This document shows, one piece after another, positions 38,314 through 46,890 of a stretch of 64,000 bases of DNA. Positions within the stretch are counted from its first letter, which is position 1. Each line of letters begins with the position of its first letter. The notes below the pieces were generated by a model. It was not told where the DNA came from and ran no database searches. It saw only the letters and a program-made list of their open reading frames with translations. The stretch comes from a virus: IMG/VR virus record IMGVR_UViG_3300032738_000111, positions 1 through 64,000 of that record; one strand, written 5' to 3'. The translations under genes and the position numbers were made by a program.

Positions 38314-40020
38314 TCACTCATCGCAATCTCCCTTCGCATCGGCTATCAGTGCGGCTATCTTTCCAAGCATCTCCTCAACGATCCCATGACACCCACATTT
38401 CACAGAAACAAGTGTACCACCGCGACCATATAACCACCGATAATTCAATAGTTCGCTAATGCGGATATGCCACTCGCTGCCATCAGATTGATGATGCAAC
38501 ACAATCTCCGGCTCCGGCTTGTCCCGCGCGGGCTTTACCACGAGGCCCGTGCCGAGACAGTAGGGGCACTGAGCAACAACACCAGGTGCAACAGTGTGAA
38601 AGAAACCGCTGCCTTTGCCATAGCACCGAGGGCACTCCTCCGTCTCCCGCCAGTCTGCCCGCGCGTCGAGTTGCGCTTGCAGGGCGGCGCGGGTCTCACG
38701 AGCCTCATTGCGCTCTTGGCGCAGTTCGCGCACACGGACATCTAGCCCGTCGCGCTGATTTCGCATCCTAATCCAGTCGGCGGATTCCTCCTCTGCACGG
38801 ACGCGGCTTTCGGTCTCTAGTTTCGCCACGCGCTTGGCATTCTCATCCGAGGCCGCGTTGACCTCATTCTGCAGGTTCTTGATGGTGCGTACCTGAGCGG
38901 CATTCTGTTGCTCCAGTTCCGCGACGCGCTCCCGCAGCAGTACCGATTCCCGCCGCTCCTGCCAGACATCTGCGCCTAGTTGGGTTATCTGTTGCTTGAG
39001 TTTCGCCACGCGCGCCTCAGTGTTTGTCGAGCGCCCAGTCAGGTTTGCGACCTGTGCCTGCAATTTCCCAACCTCACCATCCTCTACGCCGCAAGCTACG
39101 CAACGCCCTTGATGCCACGGGCCACGGTCGGGCTTCTCCGGCTCCTCCTCCGGGCACGGCACGCCCGCAGCAGCGCAGTCGGCGCGGACTTCCTCACAGG
39201 CGCAATCTGTACGCATTCTGCCTTCGCGATTCTCGCAAGAAGGCCTGTTGCCCACAACTGCGCAGCCACGGCCATCAGGCGACAAGTGAGTAATCTTGCT
39301 GAACGTCCAACTATCCATGTCTCGGCGTAGCACCACCACCGGCGGCTCCGCACCCTCGCAATCCCAGGTCGGGCCGAATGCGTCGGGGTCACGGGCGAGG
39401 CGGGTGACCTCAGCGGCGGATTCGGTGACGGGTTGAGGACCACTACGGTCATTCCATGCGCCGCCGGGATAGCGCCATGAGCCTATGATGTCTGGAGTGA
39501 CATTCCCGTCAATGTTTTCGATAGAGCGATATTCATACCCTTGTCCAGACGCGCCGTGCAGCGTCACCGTCGGCTCCAACCTCGGCACCGCACCCTCGCA
39601 GTCCCAATCGGCGCCCCAAGCATCACGCGCAAGCTCGGTGATTTCGGCAACGGTCTGGCAGACGAGCGTACCGTCATCTGGCTTTCTCGTCTCCCCGTAA
39701 ACACAACGCCCCATCACTATGCGCCCGGTGTGACCACTCTTGATGCTGATAATACTGTAGAACACTCGCTTTGCATGAGTATAGGGGTCATGCAGCGTCA
39801 CCGTCTTCGGCTCCGGCGCGGGGGTGGCGTCAGCTATCCGAGCATTGACCACACCAACAGGCATGTTGAGATTCTGCCACGACGTTGTCTCGACGAAGCG
39901 CACCTGCGCTCGCCAAGGCGAAGGCGGCGCAAGTCTCACCTCCGCAATTCTCTCGACTGGCACCTGTACGACTTGCCCTGTAAGAAGCTCCAGTGTTACC
40001 TCATTCTCATTGCCCATCAT
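38314..40020 (-). CDS. Large modular repeat protein with coiled coil and DnaJ-like zinc motif
   Basis: 568 residues. After a short N-domain come modules of 75-85 residues: TVTLHDPYTHAKRVFYSI...TELARDAWGADWDCEGA, TVTLHGASGQGYEYRSI...TRLARDPDAFGPTWDCEGAEPP, and a third, Cys-rich one ending AAAGVPCPEEEPEKP. Then a long coiled coil (~residues 310-450), a CPRCYGKGSG...CPYCLGTG zinc site like that of DnaJ, and a last module starting EIVLHHQSDGSEW. The 27876 protein uses the same parts with the EIVLH module first. Unknown function. Confidence 0.65.
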   Translation of the reverse strand: MMGNENEVTLELLTGQVVQVPVERIAEVRLAPPSPWRAQVRFVETTSWQNLNMPVGVVNARIADATPAPEPKTVTLHDPYTHAKRVFYSIISIKSGHTGRIVMGRCVYGETRKPDDGTLVCQTVAEITELARDAWGADWDCEGAVPRLEPTVTLHGASGQGYEYRSIENIDGNVTPDIIGSWRYPGGAWNDRSGPQPVTESAAEVTRLARDPDAFGPTWDCEGAEPPVVVLRRDMDSWTFSKITHLSPDGRGCAVVGNRPSCENREGRMRTDCACEEVRADCAAAGVPCPEEEPEKPDRGPWHQGRCVACGVEDGEVGKLQAQVANLTGRSTNTEARVAKLKQQITQLGADVWQERRESVLLRERVAELEQQNAAQVRTIKNLQNEVNAASDENAKRVAKLETESRVRAEEESADWIRMRNQRDGLDVRVRELRQERNEARETRAALQAQLDARADWRETEECPRCYGKGSGFFHTVAPGVVAQCPYCLGTGLVVKPARDKPEPEIVLHHQSDGSEWHIRISELLNYRWLYGRGGTLVSVKCGCHGIVEEMLGKIAALIADAKGDCDE

Positions 40021-40023
40021 CGC

Positions 40024-40440
40024 TCACTCCTCGTCCTTCGGATTGTCGCGCGTGTCGAAGTTCCCGTCCACGCGCAGGTACTCCTCCACCAGTTTCACCT
40101 TCATGCGCTCTTGGTAATCTTCATTGGCGCGGATGGCGGCACAGACCATTTCATCGAAGAGTTCTGGGATACGACCACTATTCGCGAGTTCCATGACAGC
40201 CATTATATCCCCGCTCCTGCCGTCCCGATACGACTCTTCGACGATCCGCAGATAGAACACGTAGAGACTTCGCTGGTTGTAGCATTCGTCAAAGACTTCC
40301 AGCATCTCCACGGCACCGATGCCAAGCCCGTCGCAGAGGTCGGCCAAGTCCATCTCAGCCAGCTTGCCCTCCACGTTGTCATTCGCGTAGTCCATCGCGC
40401 GGTTGCCCTTGTCGTCATCAGGATCGCCGGGATGTCTCAT
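40024..40440 (-). CDS. Hypothetical protein, paralogue of the 47183 gene
   Basis: 138 residues. The N-terminus DPDDDKGNRAMDYANDNVEGKLAEMDLADLCDGLGI and the later AAIRANEDYQERMKVKLVEE are closely matched in the 47183 protein; between them this copy carries a ~35-residue longer insert. Acidic, helical. The two genes 7 kb apart show expansion within the accessory region. Role unknown. Confidence 0.6.
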   Translation of the reverse strand: MRHPGDPDDDKGNRAMDYANDNVEGKLAEMDLADLCDGLGIGAVEMLEVFDECYNQRSLYVFYLRIVEESYRDGRSGDIMAVMELANSGRIPELFDEMVCAAIRANEDYQERMKVKLVEEYLRVDGNFDTRDNPKDEE

Positions 40441-40441
40441 G

Positions 40442-40690
40442 TCACCTGCTTTCCTTCGCGCGCTTTTCCTGCTTGCGCTGGTATCGCTCGACAGATTCGG
40501 CAGTCAGGAAAACTGTTCTTTTTTCTTCACCGAGCCCGATAATGTCATCGGGCACATAGCGTTCAAGAACGGGGCCGCTAGTCTCGAAATCATGCTGCCG
40601 CGAAAGTACGCTCATTTGCGGTTGGCTCAGTTTCAATAACTTGCGAGCAGCCTTCAACGTATACGCATTCGGCTTTGTTGCGGTCATCAT
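40442..40690 (-). CDS. HTH-like small DNA-binding protein
   Basis: 82 residues. YTLKAARKLLKLSQPQMSVLSRQHDF resembles the MerR/excisionase-type first helix pair, followed by a wing-like segment (EEKRTVFLTAESVERYQRKQEKR). It lies directly after the nuclease gene (4-nt overlap). It might be an excisionase-like or regulatory protein; evidence is moderate. Confidence 0.5.
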   Translation of the reverse strand: MMTATKPNAYTLKAARKLLKLSQPQMSVLSRQHDFETSGPVLERYVPDDIIGLGEEKRTVFLTAESVERYQRKQEKRAKESR

Positions 40691-41895
40691 TCAGCCTCCT
40701 CAATTTGTTCTGTAACTGCCCGTTTGCCCCATGTGTCATTAGGTACTACCGGCTCCAGCAGTGTCACCACATCCTGCAACGCCTCCGATGCAACCTCGCT
40801 ATCAGCGTCGCCGAACGGGTTATCTGGGTCAGGTTCGCCCGCATCTGCTATTTCCCAAAACGCCTTACCCAACTTCTTCTCATCGAAGGCAATGAAATCC
40901 CACGGTTGCAGCCCCGCCTTTTCCAGCATAGCAAAGAGCTTCTCACTGTCCTTCGCTCGGAACCTGTGCTTGCCCTCTTGATACCATACCGGAGCTTGAT
41001 AGTCATGCCAGCTACCGCCGCGCTCAAAGCCACCGTGTTCCTTCACCCAAGCCTGCACAAGGGCCGTCAGGTCGTTCGCGAGTGTTCTATGGGCTTCCGC
41101 CTTACCCATGAGTTCTCCGGCCTCCTGTGCGCTTGTGGGCGCACTGAATGACAGGTCTGTGATAGCTGGGCAGTCGGTTTTGTAAGCACACCACCTGCAC
41201 GCATTCTCCGACGGAGTAGCGGGATAGGATTCGGCGTTCAATGCTTCATTTGCCAGCATGACAATCTCGTCGCGGGTAGAGGTGTGTGGGCCATATGGGA
41301 GTATCCACGCCTGGGCCTCTCCGGTTGCGACAAGCCACCTGCACACCTCAATTTCTTGTATGCGCTCGCCGGTCTCTGGATTGCGGAAGGCCTCCTGCGC
41401 GGCCCACGCATAGTAGCGTAACTGAAGGGGAGGTTGGTCAGGGAAGTCACGGATGCGCGGGGTCTTGTAGTCAGTAATGACTAGCCTCTCGTTGTGCGGG
41501 TCGAGTTCCAGGCAGTCAATGCGGCCAACGAAGTCCAGCGAGCCCTCAGGAAGCGGGACGCGGAAGCTCACCTCGGACGCACCGACTCGATAGGCCCAGT
41601 CAAATCTCCAACTATCGCAGAACGTCTCGGCTAAGGCCAGAAGCTCAGGGCAGTCATACGTCCTTGCAATAGCGAGGCCTTCTGAGCGGGCGGAGGGAAC
41701 GTCAAGGTCAGCGCATATCTTTGTGTACGATTCTGCCCATTCGTGGAATCTGCTGCCGATGTTGTCGGCGAGTCTCGCGGCGGGCTTCACCACGGACTGA
41801 AGGTAGCGGAAATGGAAGTGCGCTGGACACTCTCTCCACGTCTTGAGCGAGGAATATGATAAGTGGTCAAGGGAAATCGGCTTCTTCGCGGCCAC
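40687..41895 (-). CDS. PD-(D/E)XK exonuclease, RecB/Cas4 family
   Basis: 402 residues. DHLSYSSLKTWRECPAHFHFRYL with first Cys, GSRFHEWAESY, GRIDCLELDPHNERLVITDYKTPRIRD (D...D-x-K active site), QLRYYAWAAQ, and the trailing CRWCAYKTDCPAI cluster that, with the first Cys, should hold a 4Fe-4S cluster as in Cas4/AddB. The C-terminal part is longer than in Cas4. With the Gp3-like protein upstream it probably forms the phage recombination or end-processing pair. Confidence 0.88.
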   Translation of the reverse strand: MAAKKPISLDHLSYSSLKTWRECPAHFHFRYLQSVVKPAARLADNIGSRFHEWAESYTKICADLDVPSARSEGLAIARTYDCPELLALAETFCDSWRFDWAYRVGASEVSFRVPLPEGSLDFVGRIDCLELDPHNERLVITDYKTPRIRDFPDQPPLQLRYYAWAAQEAFRNPETGERIQEIEVCRWLVATGEAQAWILPYGPHTSTRDEIVMLANEALNAESYPATPSENACRWCAYKTDCPAITDLSFSAPTSAQEAGELMGKAEAHRTLANDLTALVQAWVKEHGGFERGGSWHDYQAPVWYQEGKHRFRAKDSEKLFAMLEKAGLQPWDFIAFDEKKLGKAFWEIADAGEPDPDNPFGDADSEVASEALQDVVTLLEPVVPNDTWGKRAVTEQIEEAE

Positions 41896-41907
41896 TCGGA
41901 GGCCTCC

Positions 41908-42429
41908 TCAGTCTTGATAGGCGGCAAGCCTTGCGCAGGCTGCCACTTCTTCTTCGCTCACTGGCGGCAGATTGTGAATCCGCCGCTGGAATGTATCCCA
42001 GGGTTTGCCAGTCGCGGGCGCAACTTCGTCAAGTGGCTTGAAAGGAACGCGGTAGTCAATGCCCTCGTTGCTATCCTTGTATTCCACTAAGCCGCCGAAG
42101 AAATCCGCGAGCCGTTGAAACAAGGCAATCCAACGTGGAAACGAACGCTGGCGCAGACAACGGTTGCCGTCGTCATCATTCTCGAAGTGATACCAAACAC
42201 TCAGAACAGGAACATCAAAGAGCGACGGATTCTCCACGACTATCTGCGCAAGTTCCGCAATAGTCGAAGGCTTGTATGAGACGCCCTGCACATTGCTGAA
42301 AACCGCGTCGGAACCTCCAAGTGGCTTTAGCTCTGATTCGCAGCCGCAGAGTTTCCCGACTACATCCGCTACGTGAATGATTTTGCTATACGGCGGTAGC
42401 TGTACTGTCGCGTCAACTCCCATTATCAT
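41908..42429 (-). CDS. Hypothetical protein of the recombination operon
   Basis: About 173 residues from ATG 42427-42429 (AGGAGGGCG upstream; ATG at 42423 possible). Alpha/beta (DATVQLPPYSKIIHVADVVGKLCGC, FDVPVLSVWYHFENDDDGNR, RWIALFQRLADFFGGLVEYKDS). It lies between the Gp3-like gene and the nuclease, so a role in recombination is possible. Not recognised. Confidence 0.5.
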   Translation of the reverse strand: MIMGVDATVQLPPYSKIIHVADVVGKLCGCESELKPLGGSDAVFSNVQGVSYKPSTIAELAQIVVENPSLFDVPVLSVWYHFENDDDGNRCLRQRSFPRWIALFQRLADFFGGLVEYKDSNEGIDYRVPFKPLDEVAPATGKPWDTFQRRIHNLPPVSEEEVAACARLAAYQD

Positions 42430-43957
42430 CGCCCTCCTCAAAGTCCATCTGTTCCGTCGCCTCAAAGATAGCGGGAAACGGTTCGGTCAACTCGCGCTCC
42501 TGTGCCCTGTTGTGCAAGCCGCGAATCACCTGCCATGCGAGGTCATTGTCCTCCGTGAGCGCGGCGGGCTTGGGCAAGTTGCCCGACTCAATCTGCGCGG
42601 CCTTCATTGCTTCGATGATATGCTCGTTCGTCCAATCGCTCGTACCAGTCAGGTCTTTCATGCGCGCAATGATAGTGTCGCCGTCTGGCATACTCTCGTC
42701 GGCAGGCCGCAATATGTCTCGTGGCTTGTCGGGTTTATCCGGTTCCGGCGCGGCTTCTATCTCGTCCTCAAACTCAGCATCTATGATGTCCTCGTTTTCC
42801 CCTTGGGTTGATGCTTCTCCTGTTGCGCCAGTTGCTACCTCTGCCGCGCCGGAACCGATACGCTCTATCGCCTCCTCCCATGCGTCTGTGCGGGTACACT
42901 CTACGATCATCGCGTCTATCTGCGATTGAGCTATGCCCGCCTTCTCTGCCGCGTCTCGCAACTCCATTTCCCATACCGCGACTGACTTGCCTTCGCCGGT
43001 CGCAGGAGCATCTGGATGAAACTCGTCGTCGAAGCCCGCCTCCTTGCTATACTCAGTCAGGCCCGCCGACAATTGCTGCACCTGTTTGGTGATAAGCAGC
43101 CGCCGCCGCTTGTCATCCGCAACCGCGTCAAGCATCTGCTCAATGGTGCCGTCGGCTTCGAGCGTTGCGTAAGGCACAAAGACATTCTGCCCATCCGGTG
43201 TCTTGGTGCCGCGCTCGCCGCGCACTAGCCAGAATGGCAAGCCCGCAAGCGTTCCATCCGTTTCGTGCAGGAAGTGATTCATCCAGTAGTGCAGCTCCTG
43301 CCAACTCTTGAGACTGGAGGTGCGGAAGGCCGCGATAGGACAGCCGCCTTGGATGAACCCACGAAGCCGCACAGTCAGTATCGCTTGCACCTTGCAAGTC
43401 CTGTCCGCAATATACGGGCAGGTGTGCCAGTCACAAACAGCAGGCTTCGCCTCTGCGATTGTCTTGCCTGATTGGTCATAGTCCTGCCAGACTGCCTCGC
43501 CGACATAATACTGGCGCGGCAGATTGCCAAGTTCGTCGCGCAAGGCCTCGGCGTCTGGTAGCTTCTGTGCGGTATATTCCCCTGGCGTCTTCTCCCGCCA
43601 GTCCTCGCACACACAGATACGCCGCCCGCCCGCGCCGAACTTTGCATAGGCTCCATACAGGTTCGATTCGGGCCGGTCGAATATCAGGTACACCGGCACT
43701 CGCTGAGGCTTTGCCGCACCTGCAACACCGCGCTCCTTCAGATACTCGACGAGGGCCTCCTGCAATTCTGGTACCACATCATAGACGATTCGATTGCGCC
43801 CACTGAGCTTGACCATTTCCCGCCTGCGTTTCGTGATACGAATATGGTCGCCCTTGCGCGGGATACCCTTCTCATCCATTTCGCCAAAGCTGATTCGCAG
43901 GGCTTGCTCTGGTCGCCACTGTCCGGGCGGCCTTGTGGCTGTCTGCTCAGTTGTCAT
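42413..43957 (-). CDS. phiC31 Gp3-like (RDF-like) metal-binding protein
   Basis: 514 residues from ATG 43955-43957, GGAGGTGGGCG upstream. The core (~100-300) has PVYLIFDRPESNLYGAYAKFG, then a Cys cluster VCDWHTCPYIADRTCKVQAILTVRL and FRTSSLKSWQELHYWMNHF, features I associate with the phiC31 Gp3-like family found in many phages beside recombination nucleases. In phiC31 Gp3 is the recombination directionality factor; relatives without an integrase may be single-strand-annealing partners. The C-terminal ~150 residues are acidic and disordered, then helical. Confidence 0.55.
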   Translation of the reverse strand: MTTEQTATRPPGQWRPEQALRISFGEMDEKGIPRKGDHIRITKRRREMVKLSGRNRIVYDVVPELQEALVEYLKERGVAGAAKPQRVPVYLIFDRPESNLYGAYAKFGAGGRRICVCEDWREKTPGEYTAQKLPDAEALRDELGNLPRQYYVGEAVWQDYDQSGKTIAEAKPAVCDWHTCPYIADRTCKVQAILTVRLRGFIQGGCPIAAFRTSSLKSWQELHYWMNHFLHETDGTLAGLPFWLVRGERGTKTPDGQNVFVPYATLEADGTIEQMLDAVADDKRRRLLITKQVQQLSAGLTEYSKEAGFDDEFHPDAPATGEGKSVAVWEMELRDAAEKAGIAQSQIDAMIVECTRTDAWEEAIERIGSGAAEVATGATGEASTQGENEDIIDAEFEDEIEAAPEPDKPDKPRDILRPADESMPDGDTIIARMKDLTGTSDWTNEHIIEAMKAAQIESGNLPKPAALTEDNDLAWQVIRGLHNRAQERELTEPFPAIFEATEQMDFEEGDDNGS

Positions 43958-44570
43958 CGCCCACCTCCAGTACGGCATCATTGAAACTATCGCGCAATGC
44001 CCGCACCCACTGCGTCCGTTCGTTGGCGCGTTGGACTTCCTTAGTATGATGCTCCGTGTGATACTCGATGTCCCGTCGCGCCTTGTCCGCCTCCTGCCGA
44101 TGGTAGGTGGAGCCGTGAAGCATTGTCGGCCTGTGAGGATCGCCGCAGTCGAATTCAATGCTCTTCTCTAGTTGCTCGGCCATGAGTTCCTTGAGGCCAT
44201 CATGGTCAGGTGTCGGCGGCGTCCAATCCTTTACCTGAATGAGCATCAGGCCATAGTCTTGGCGGCGACGTTGGTTCTCCAAAACCCACTTCTCGTACCG
44301 TTCCACATCGGCCCTATGGTTGCTTCGCGCCTCGGCATCAGCGCGACTGTAGTCCCACGCCTCAACATCTGCCAATCGCGCCTGCGCCTCCTTCAGCCCC
44401 TTGACATGATAGTCCGAGGGCTTGAACTCCTCAGGAATTGGTGCGCCCGTCGGTTCGTCGCGCATGGTTACCAACGCCCCGAAGGCGCGAGCGCATGTCC
44501 ATACGAAATCCTCGAAGCTCACGTCTTTCCCATCATAGATGTCACCCGTGTATCCAGTTGGCATAGTCAA
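43947..44570 (-). CDS. Conserved phage protein, MPTGYTGDIYDG type
   Basis: 207 residues. PTGYTGDIYDGKDVSFEDFVWTCARAFGALVTMRDEPTGAPIPEEF is a beginning I recognise from hypothetical proteins of many phages. The rest is a long charged coiled coil (EAQARLADVEAWDYSRADAEARSNHRADVERYEKW...QRRRQDY; HHTKEVQRANERTQWVRALRDSF). First large gene of the recombination block. Function unknown. Confidence 0.65.
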   Translation of the reverse strand: MTMPTGYTGDIYDGKDVSFEDFVWTCARAFGALVTMRDEPTGAPIPEEFKPSDYHVKGLKEAQARLADVEAWDYSRADAEARSNHRADVERYEKWVLENQRRRQDYGLMLIQVKDWTPPTPDHDGLKELMAEQLEKSIEFDCGDPHRPTMLHGSTYHRQEADKARRDIEYHTEHHTKEVQRANERTQWVRALRDSFNDAVLEVGDDN

Positions 44571-44869
44571 CTCCCCTCTCTTATTTCCAACGCGGCCTTC
44601 ACAATCCGCCGCGCCTCCGCCGACGGTATGAGCATCAAGCCACTCGCGGCATCATACATTTCGTTTTCGCGCACGAACGTCGTGTTGATACCCTGTGCAG
44701 CAAGCCACGCGCCGAGCGTCACTTCGCTTGTACCCAGTGCGTCGGCGGTCGCCTTCAGCGTTTCACAATGCGCCACGGTTGCGACGAGAATATCCCGCAG
44801 CGGCAACCCTCCGAAGCGGGCGCAGACTGCTCGTTGTAGCGCATACCTCTTATCCTCTGCTAAGTCCAT
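44567..44869 (-). CDS. HTH regulatory protein
   Basis: 100 residues from ATG 44867-44869, GAGAGGGG upstream; an ATG near 44902 lies on the promoter itself and is rejected. HTH: DILVATVAHCETLKATADALGTSEVTLGAWLAAQGI. The C-terminus is SAEARRIVKAALEIREG. As first gene after the promoter at 44901-44930 it may regulate the recombination operon. Confidence 0.65.
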   Translation of the reverse strand: MDLAEDKRYALQRAVCARFGGLPLRDILVATVAHCETLKATADALGTSEVTLGAWLAAQGINTTFVRENEMYDAASGLMLIPSAEARRIVKAALEIREGS

Positions 44870-44900
44870 GACTACCAACCCCTCTCGTTTCTGTTGCATC

Positions 44901-44930
44901 ATTATATCCGTACCGATGGTTTCGTGTCAA
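44901..44930 (-). promoter_or_regulatory. Strong sigma-70-like promoter TTGACA-18-TATAAT
   Basis: Minus-strand TTGACA at 44930-44925, 18-nt spacer, TATAAT at 44906-44901; both hexamers match the consensus. It starts the operon with the HTH gene, the Gp3-like gene and the nuclease, giving a ~25-nt leader. Confidence 0.75.
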
Positions 44931-45064
44931 GGATTATTTCGATACCGCTTGTGTGATTCCTCTGCGTGGTCATCGCTGGCCCGCGCTACCCAGACTAATC
45001 CGGCCAGCAGGAGTAGCCCGATTGCGAGGCAAAGAAGAAGGCCGATGAGTTGCCAGCTATTCAT
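44927..45064 (-). CDS. Small single-pass membrane protein
   Basis: 45 residues from ATG 45062-45064, GAGGAGAC upstream. NSWQLIGLLLCLAIGLLLLAGLVWVARA is a TM helix, followed by a charged tail (DDHAEESHKRYRNN). Its stop overlaps the -35 of the promoter at 44901-44930. Role unknown. Confidence 0.6.
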   Translation of the reverse strand: MNSWQLIGLLLCLAIGLLLLAGLVWVARASDDHAEESHKRYRNNP

Positions 45065-45425
45065 TGGATGTCTCCTCTGCAATTCGTTGCTCAACATGCC
45101 CCGCGCCCTCTGGGTCACTGCGCGGGAATGGTTCCTCTATCGGCACATCCACCCTCGCGCTGATAGCACTCGCCCGCTTGACTGGTTCTATCGCCGGCCA
45201 CCTGCCAAAGAGCCAAGCCCAGAACCCGCGCGGCCCGTAGAGCAGACGCGGAAGCGAGTAGCCAAATACGATAGCCATGTCCTCCACAACCCGCACCTTC
45301 GGGTCTATCAGGTCGCGCTCCAACTTACTGATGGTCGCGACGCTGAGGCCGACGATCTTGCCAAGGTCCTTCTGGGTCAAGCATCTGTCCTCTCGCGCCT
45401 GTTTGATACGGTCGCCTATGGTCAT
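45057..45425 (-). CDS. XRE-family repressor-like protein
   Basis: 122 residues. HTH: IGDRIKQAREDRCLTQKDLGKIVGLSVATISKLERDLIDPKVRVVEDMAIVFG is a textbook XRE domain (Q..L........S..E). The C-terminal ~60 residues are not a peptidase or CI dimer domain (FWAWLFGRWPAIEPVKRA, acidic tail). It may control the adjacent promoter at 44901-44930 and early genes. Overlaps the small membrane-protein gene. Confidence 0.8.
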   Translation of the reverse strand: MTIGDRIKQAREDRCLTQKDLGKIVGLSVATISKLERDLIDPKVRVVEDMAIVFGYSLPRLLYGPRGFWAWLFGRWPAIEPVKRASAISARVDVPIEEPFPRSDPEGAGHVEQRIAEETSNE

Positions 45426-45477
45426 GTTGATTCCTCCCGCGCGTTGGTGAGCCGCGCCCCTCGGATATTATGCGTAC

Positions 45478-46170
45478 CTATTCTCTAGGCCCTGTTGCAC
45501 AATCCACACCGCGCACATGCGCCCGCCATACCTCAGGGGAGACTTGGTTTGTGCCCGCATCATTTTCATGCTCGGCAACAGTGCAGGTCACACACTTTCG
45601 CGTACCATCGTATTCAATATCATAAGCAACGCCATCAACAATTCCGTCCGTTAGGGCGGCAATTATCTTACTGTGCCACCTGCCCGTTACTATGTTGACC
45701 TCAATCGTACCGTTACCCGTAGTCTTGTTGAGTGCCCCGTCATCTGCCCGCGCCATCAATAGTGGTCGCCAGCCCGCATCATCTCCATACGGGGCAGTAC
45801 AGACAAGCTCTATACTAATCCAGAAGTGCTTGCCTGCGATTTGTAGTCGCGCAACAGGAGAGCCGCCGGGGTGCGCCATCTCATGGGCTGCAATCCATGT
45901 CTGCTTTGGCGTCGCGCCGAGCACCTTGCGATATGCCTCAGACCGCTGGGTGCAGCAGTTGAAGGTTGCCACATCTGGCGGAACAATCCTAGCCCGCTTT
46001 AGTAGCTCGTATTTACGAATTGCCTCCTGTGCCTTCGTTAGCCTATCCTGTTCTATTAGCTCGCGTTCCTGAATTATCTCCTGTGCCTTCGTTGGCTTTG
46101 TTGGCAATGCGTCACCAGCATACGCATGACACATCCTTCTCCATTCTCCCGCCGGGCTTCTCCGCATCAT
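45478..46170 (-). CDS. Hypothetical protein with C-terminal beta domain
   Basis: 230 residues from ATG 46168-46170, GGGAGGAAT upstream. N-terminal helical repeat: KPTKAQEIIQERELIEQDRLTKAQEAIRKYELLKRA has TKAQE twice. Then a beta-rich part (QIAGKHFWISIELVCTAPYG, IEVNIVTGRWHSKIIAALTDG, VAYDIEYDGTRKCVTCTVAEHE). Not recognised. Starts 4 nt inside the MerR-like gene. Confidence 0.5.
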   Translation of the reverse strand: MMRRSPAGEWRRMCHAYAGDALPTKPTKAQEIIQERELIEQDRLTKAQEAIRKYELLKRARIVPPDVATFNCCTQRSEAYRKVLGATPKQTWIAAHEMAHPGGSPVARLQIAGKHFWISIELVCTAPYGDDAGWRPLLMARADDGALNKTTGNGTIEVNIVTGRWHSKIIAALTDGIVDGVAYDIEYDGTRKCVTCTVAEHENDAGTNQVSPEVWRAHVRGVDCATGPRE

Positions 46171-46382
46171 AATTCCTCCCGCTTCTCTATGAACCGCTGT
46201 ATCTCCGAAATGTGAAACCTGCGCTTGCCGCCAGGACCTCGGAAACACTCCAGCCGCCCGCGTTCTACATATCGGCGCACGGTAGCTGGACAGACGCCGA
46301 GTAACTCTGCCGCCTCGCTCATCCACACTACGCGGTCAAGCATCCGCGCCTTGAACGCTTCGCGCGCCTCGCTGAGGGTCAC
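46167..46382 (-). CDS. MerR/excisionase-type HTH protein
   Basis: 71 residues. WMSEAAELLGVCPATVRRYVERGRLECFRGPGGKRRFHISEIQRFIEK is the HTH_17/BldC-like fold complete with wing. Such small proteins act as excisionases or repressors. With no integrase in view, the regulatory role is more likely here. Confidence 0.8.
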   Translation of the reverse strand: MTLSEAREAFKARMLDRVVWMSEAAELLGVCPATVRRYVERGRLECFRGPGGKRRFHISEIQRFIEKREEL

Positions 46383-46582
46383 TCTGGCACCTCTGCTTTC
46401 TCAGCCTCGCTCTTCGGCTCCTCCGTGCTCGCCACCTGCACATCATCATCCGTCAACCCTTCCCACCACTTAGTCTTGCAGACGGGGCAGGTCAGGCGGC
46501 GCAGGTAAAGGAAGCCGGCTTTCTCGACACGTTCCCTCCGAAAGTTGTGGCAGTAGCACTTGCGATTCCAGCAGTGTTGCAT
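46379..46582 (-). CDS. Small zinc-ribbon protein
   Basis: 67 residues from ATG 46580-46582, GAGGAGG upstream. CWNRKCYCHNF and LTCPVCKTKWWEG carry five Cys; acidic tail (STEEPKSEAEKAEVPE). It overlaps the MerR-like gene by 4 nt. Another of many small zinc proteins. Confidence 0.6.
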   Translation of the reverse strand: MQHCWNRKCYCHNFRRERVEKAGFLYLRRLTCPVCKTKWWEGLTDDDVQVASTEEPKSEAEKAEVPE

Positions 46583-46583
46583 G

Positions 46584-46859
46584 TCAGTCCTCCTCTTCTG
46601 AGTTATCGCCCGGCAGCCGAGACCATCCACTGCCGCCCAACTCGCCCATTGTCTCGCTGCCGCCAATCTGAATCTCCTCGACTGTGACAGATTCGTGCTC
46701 TTCGCCGAGCGAGACTTGGATAGGTTGCGGCAGTAGGATTCTCAGTACAACATCAGGCGGCATGATAGATGCGAGACTGCGACACCTCCCTTGCGCATCG
46801 TATGTTTCCGCGCATTCGCCAACACCCAAGATATGGCCTGTCTGTATGTACCTAATCAT
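46584..46859 (-). CDS. Hypothetical small acidic protein
   Basis: 91 residues: GHILGVGECAETYDAQGRCRSLASIMPPDVVLRILLPQPIQVSLGEEHESVTVEEIQIGG, beta-rich, acidic end. The stop region carries the GGAGG for the following zinc-ribbon gene. Not recognised. Confidence 0.5.
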   Translation of the reverse strand: MIRYIQTGHILGVGECAETYDAQGRCRSLASIMPPDVVLRILLPQPIQVSLGEEHESVTVEEIQIGGSETMGELGGSGWSRLPGDNSEEED

Positions 46860-46890
46860 GATTCTTCCTCCTATTCTTCAGAGTGTGCTA

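Noticed and set aside
38314-40020. DnaJ co-chaperone
   Set aside because: It has one CxxCxGxG-type zinc site but no J domain (no HPD) and a different overall layout.
45478-46382. Integrase/excisionase module
   Set aside because: The MerR-like HTH protein is excisionase-sized, but no tyrosine or serine recombinase is present in any frame of the window.
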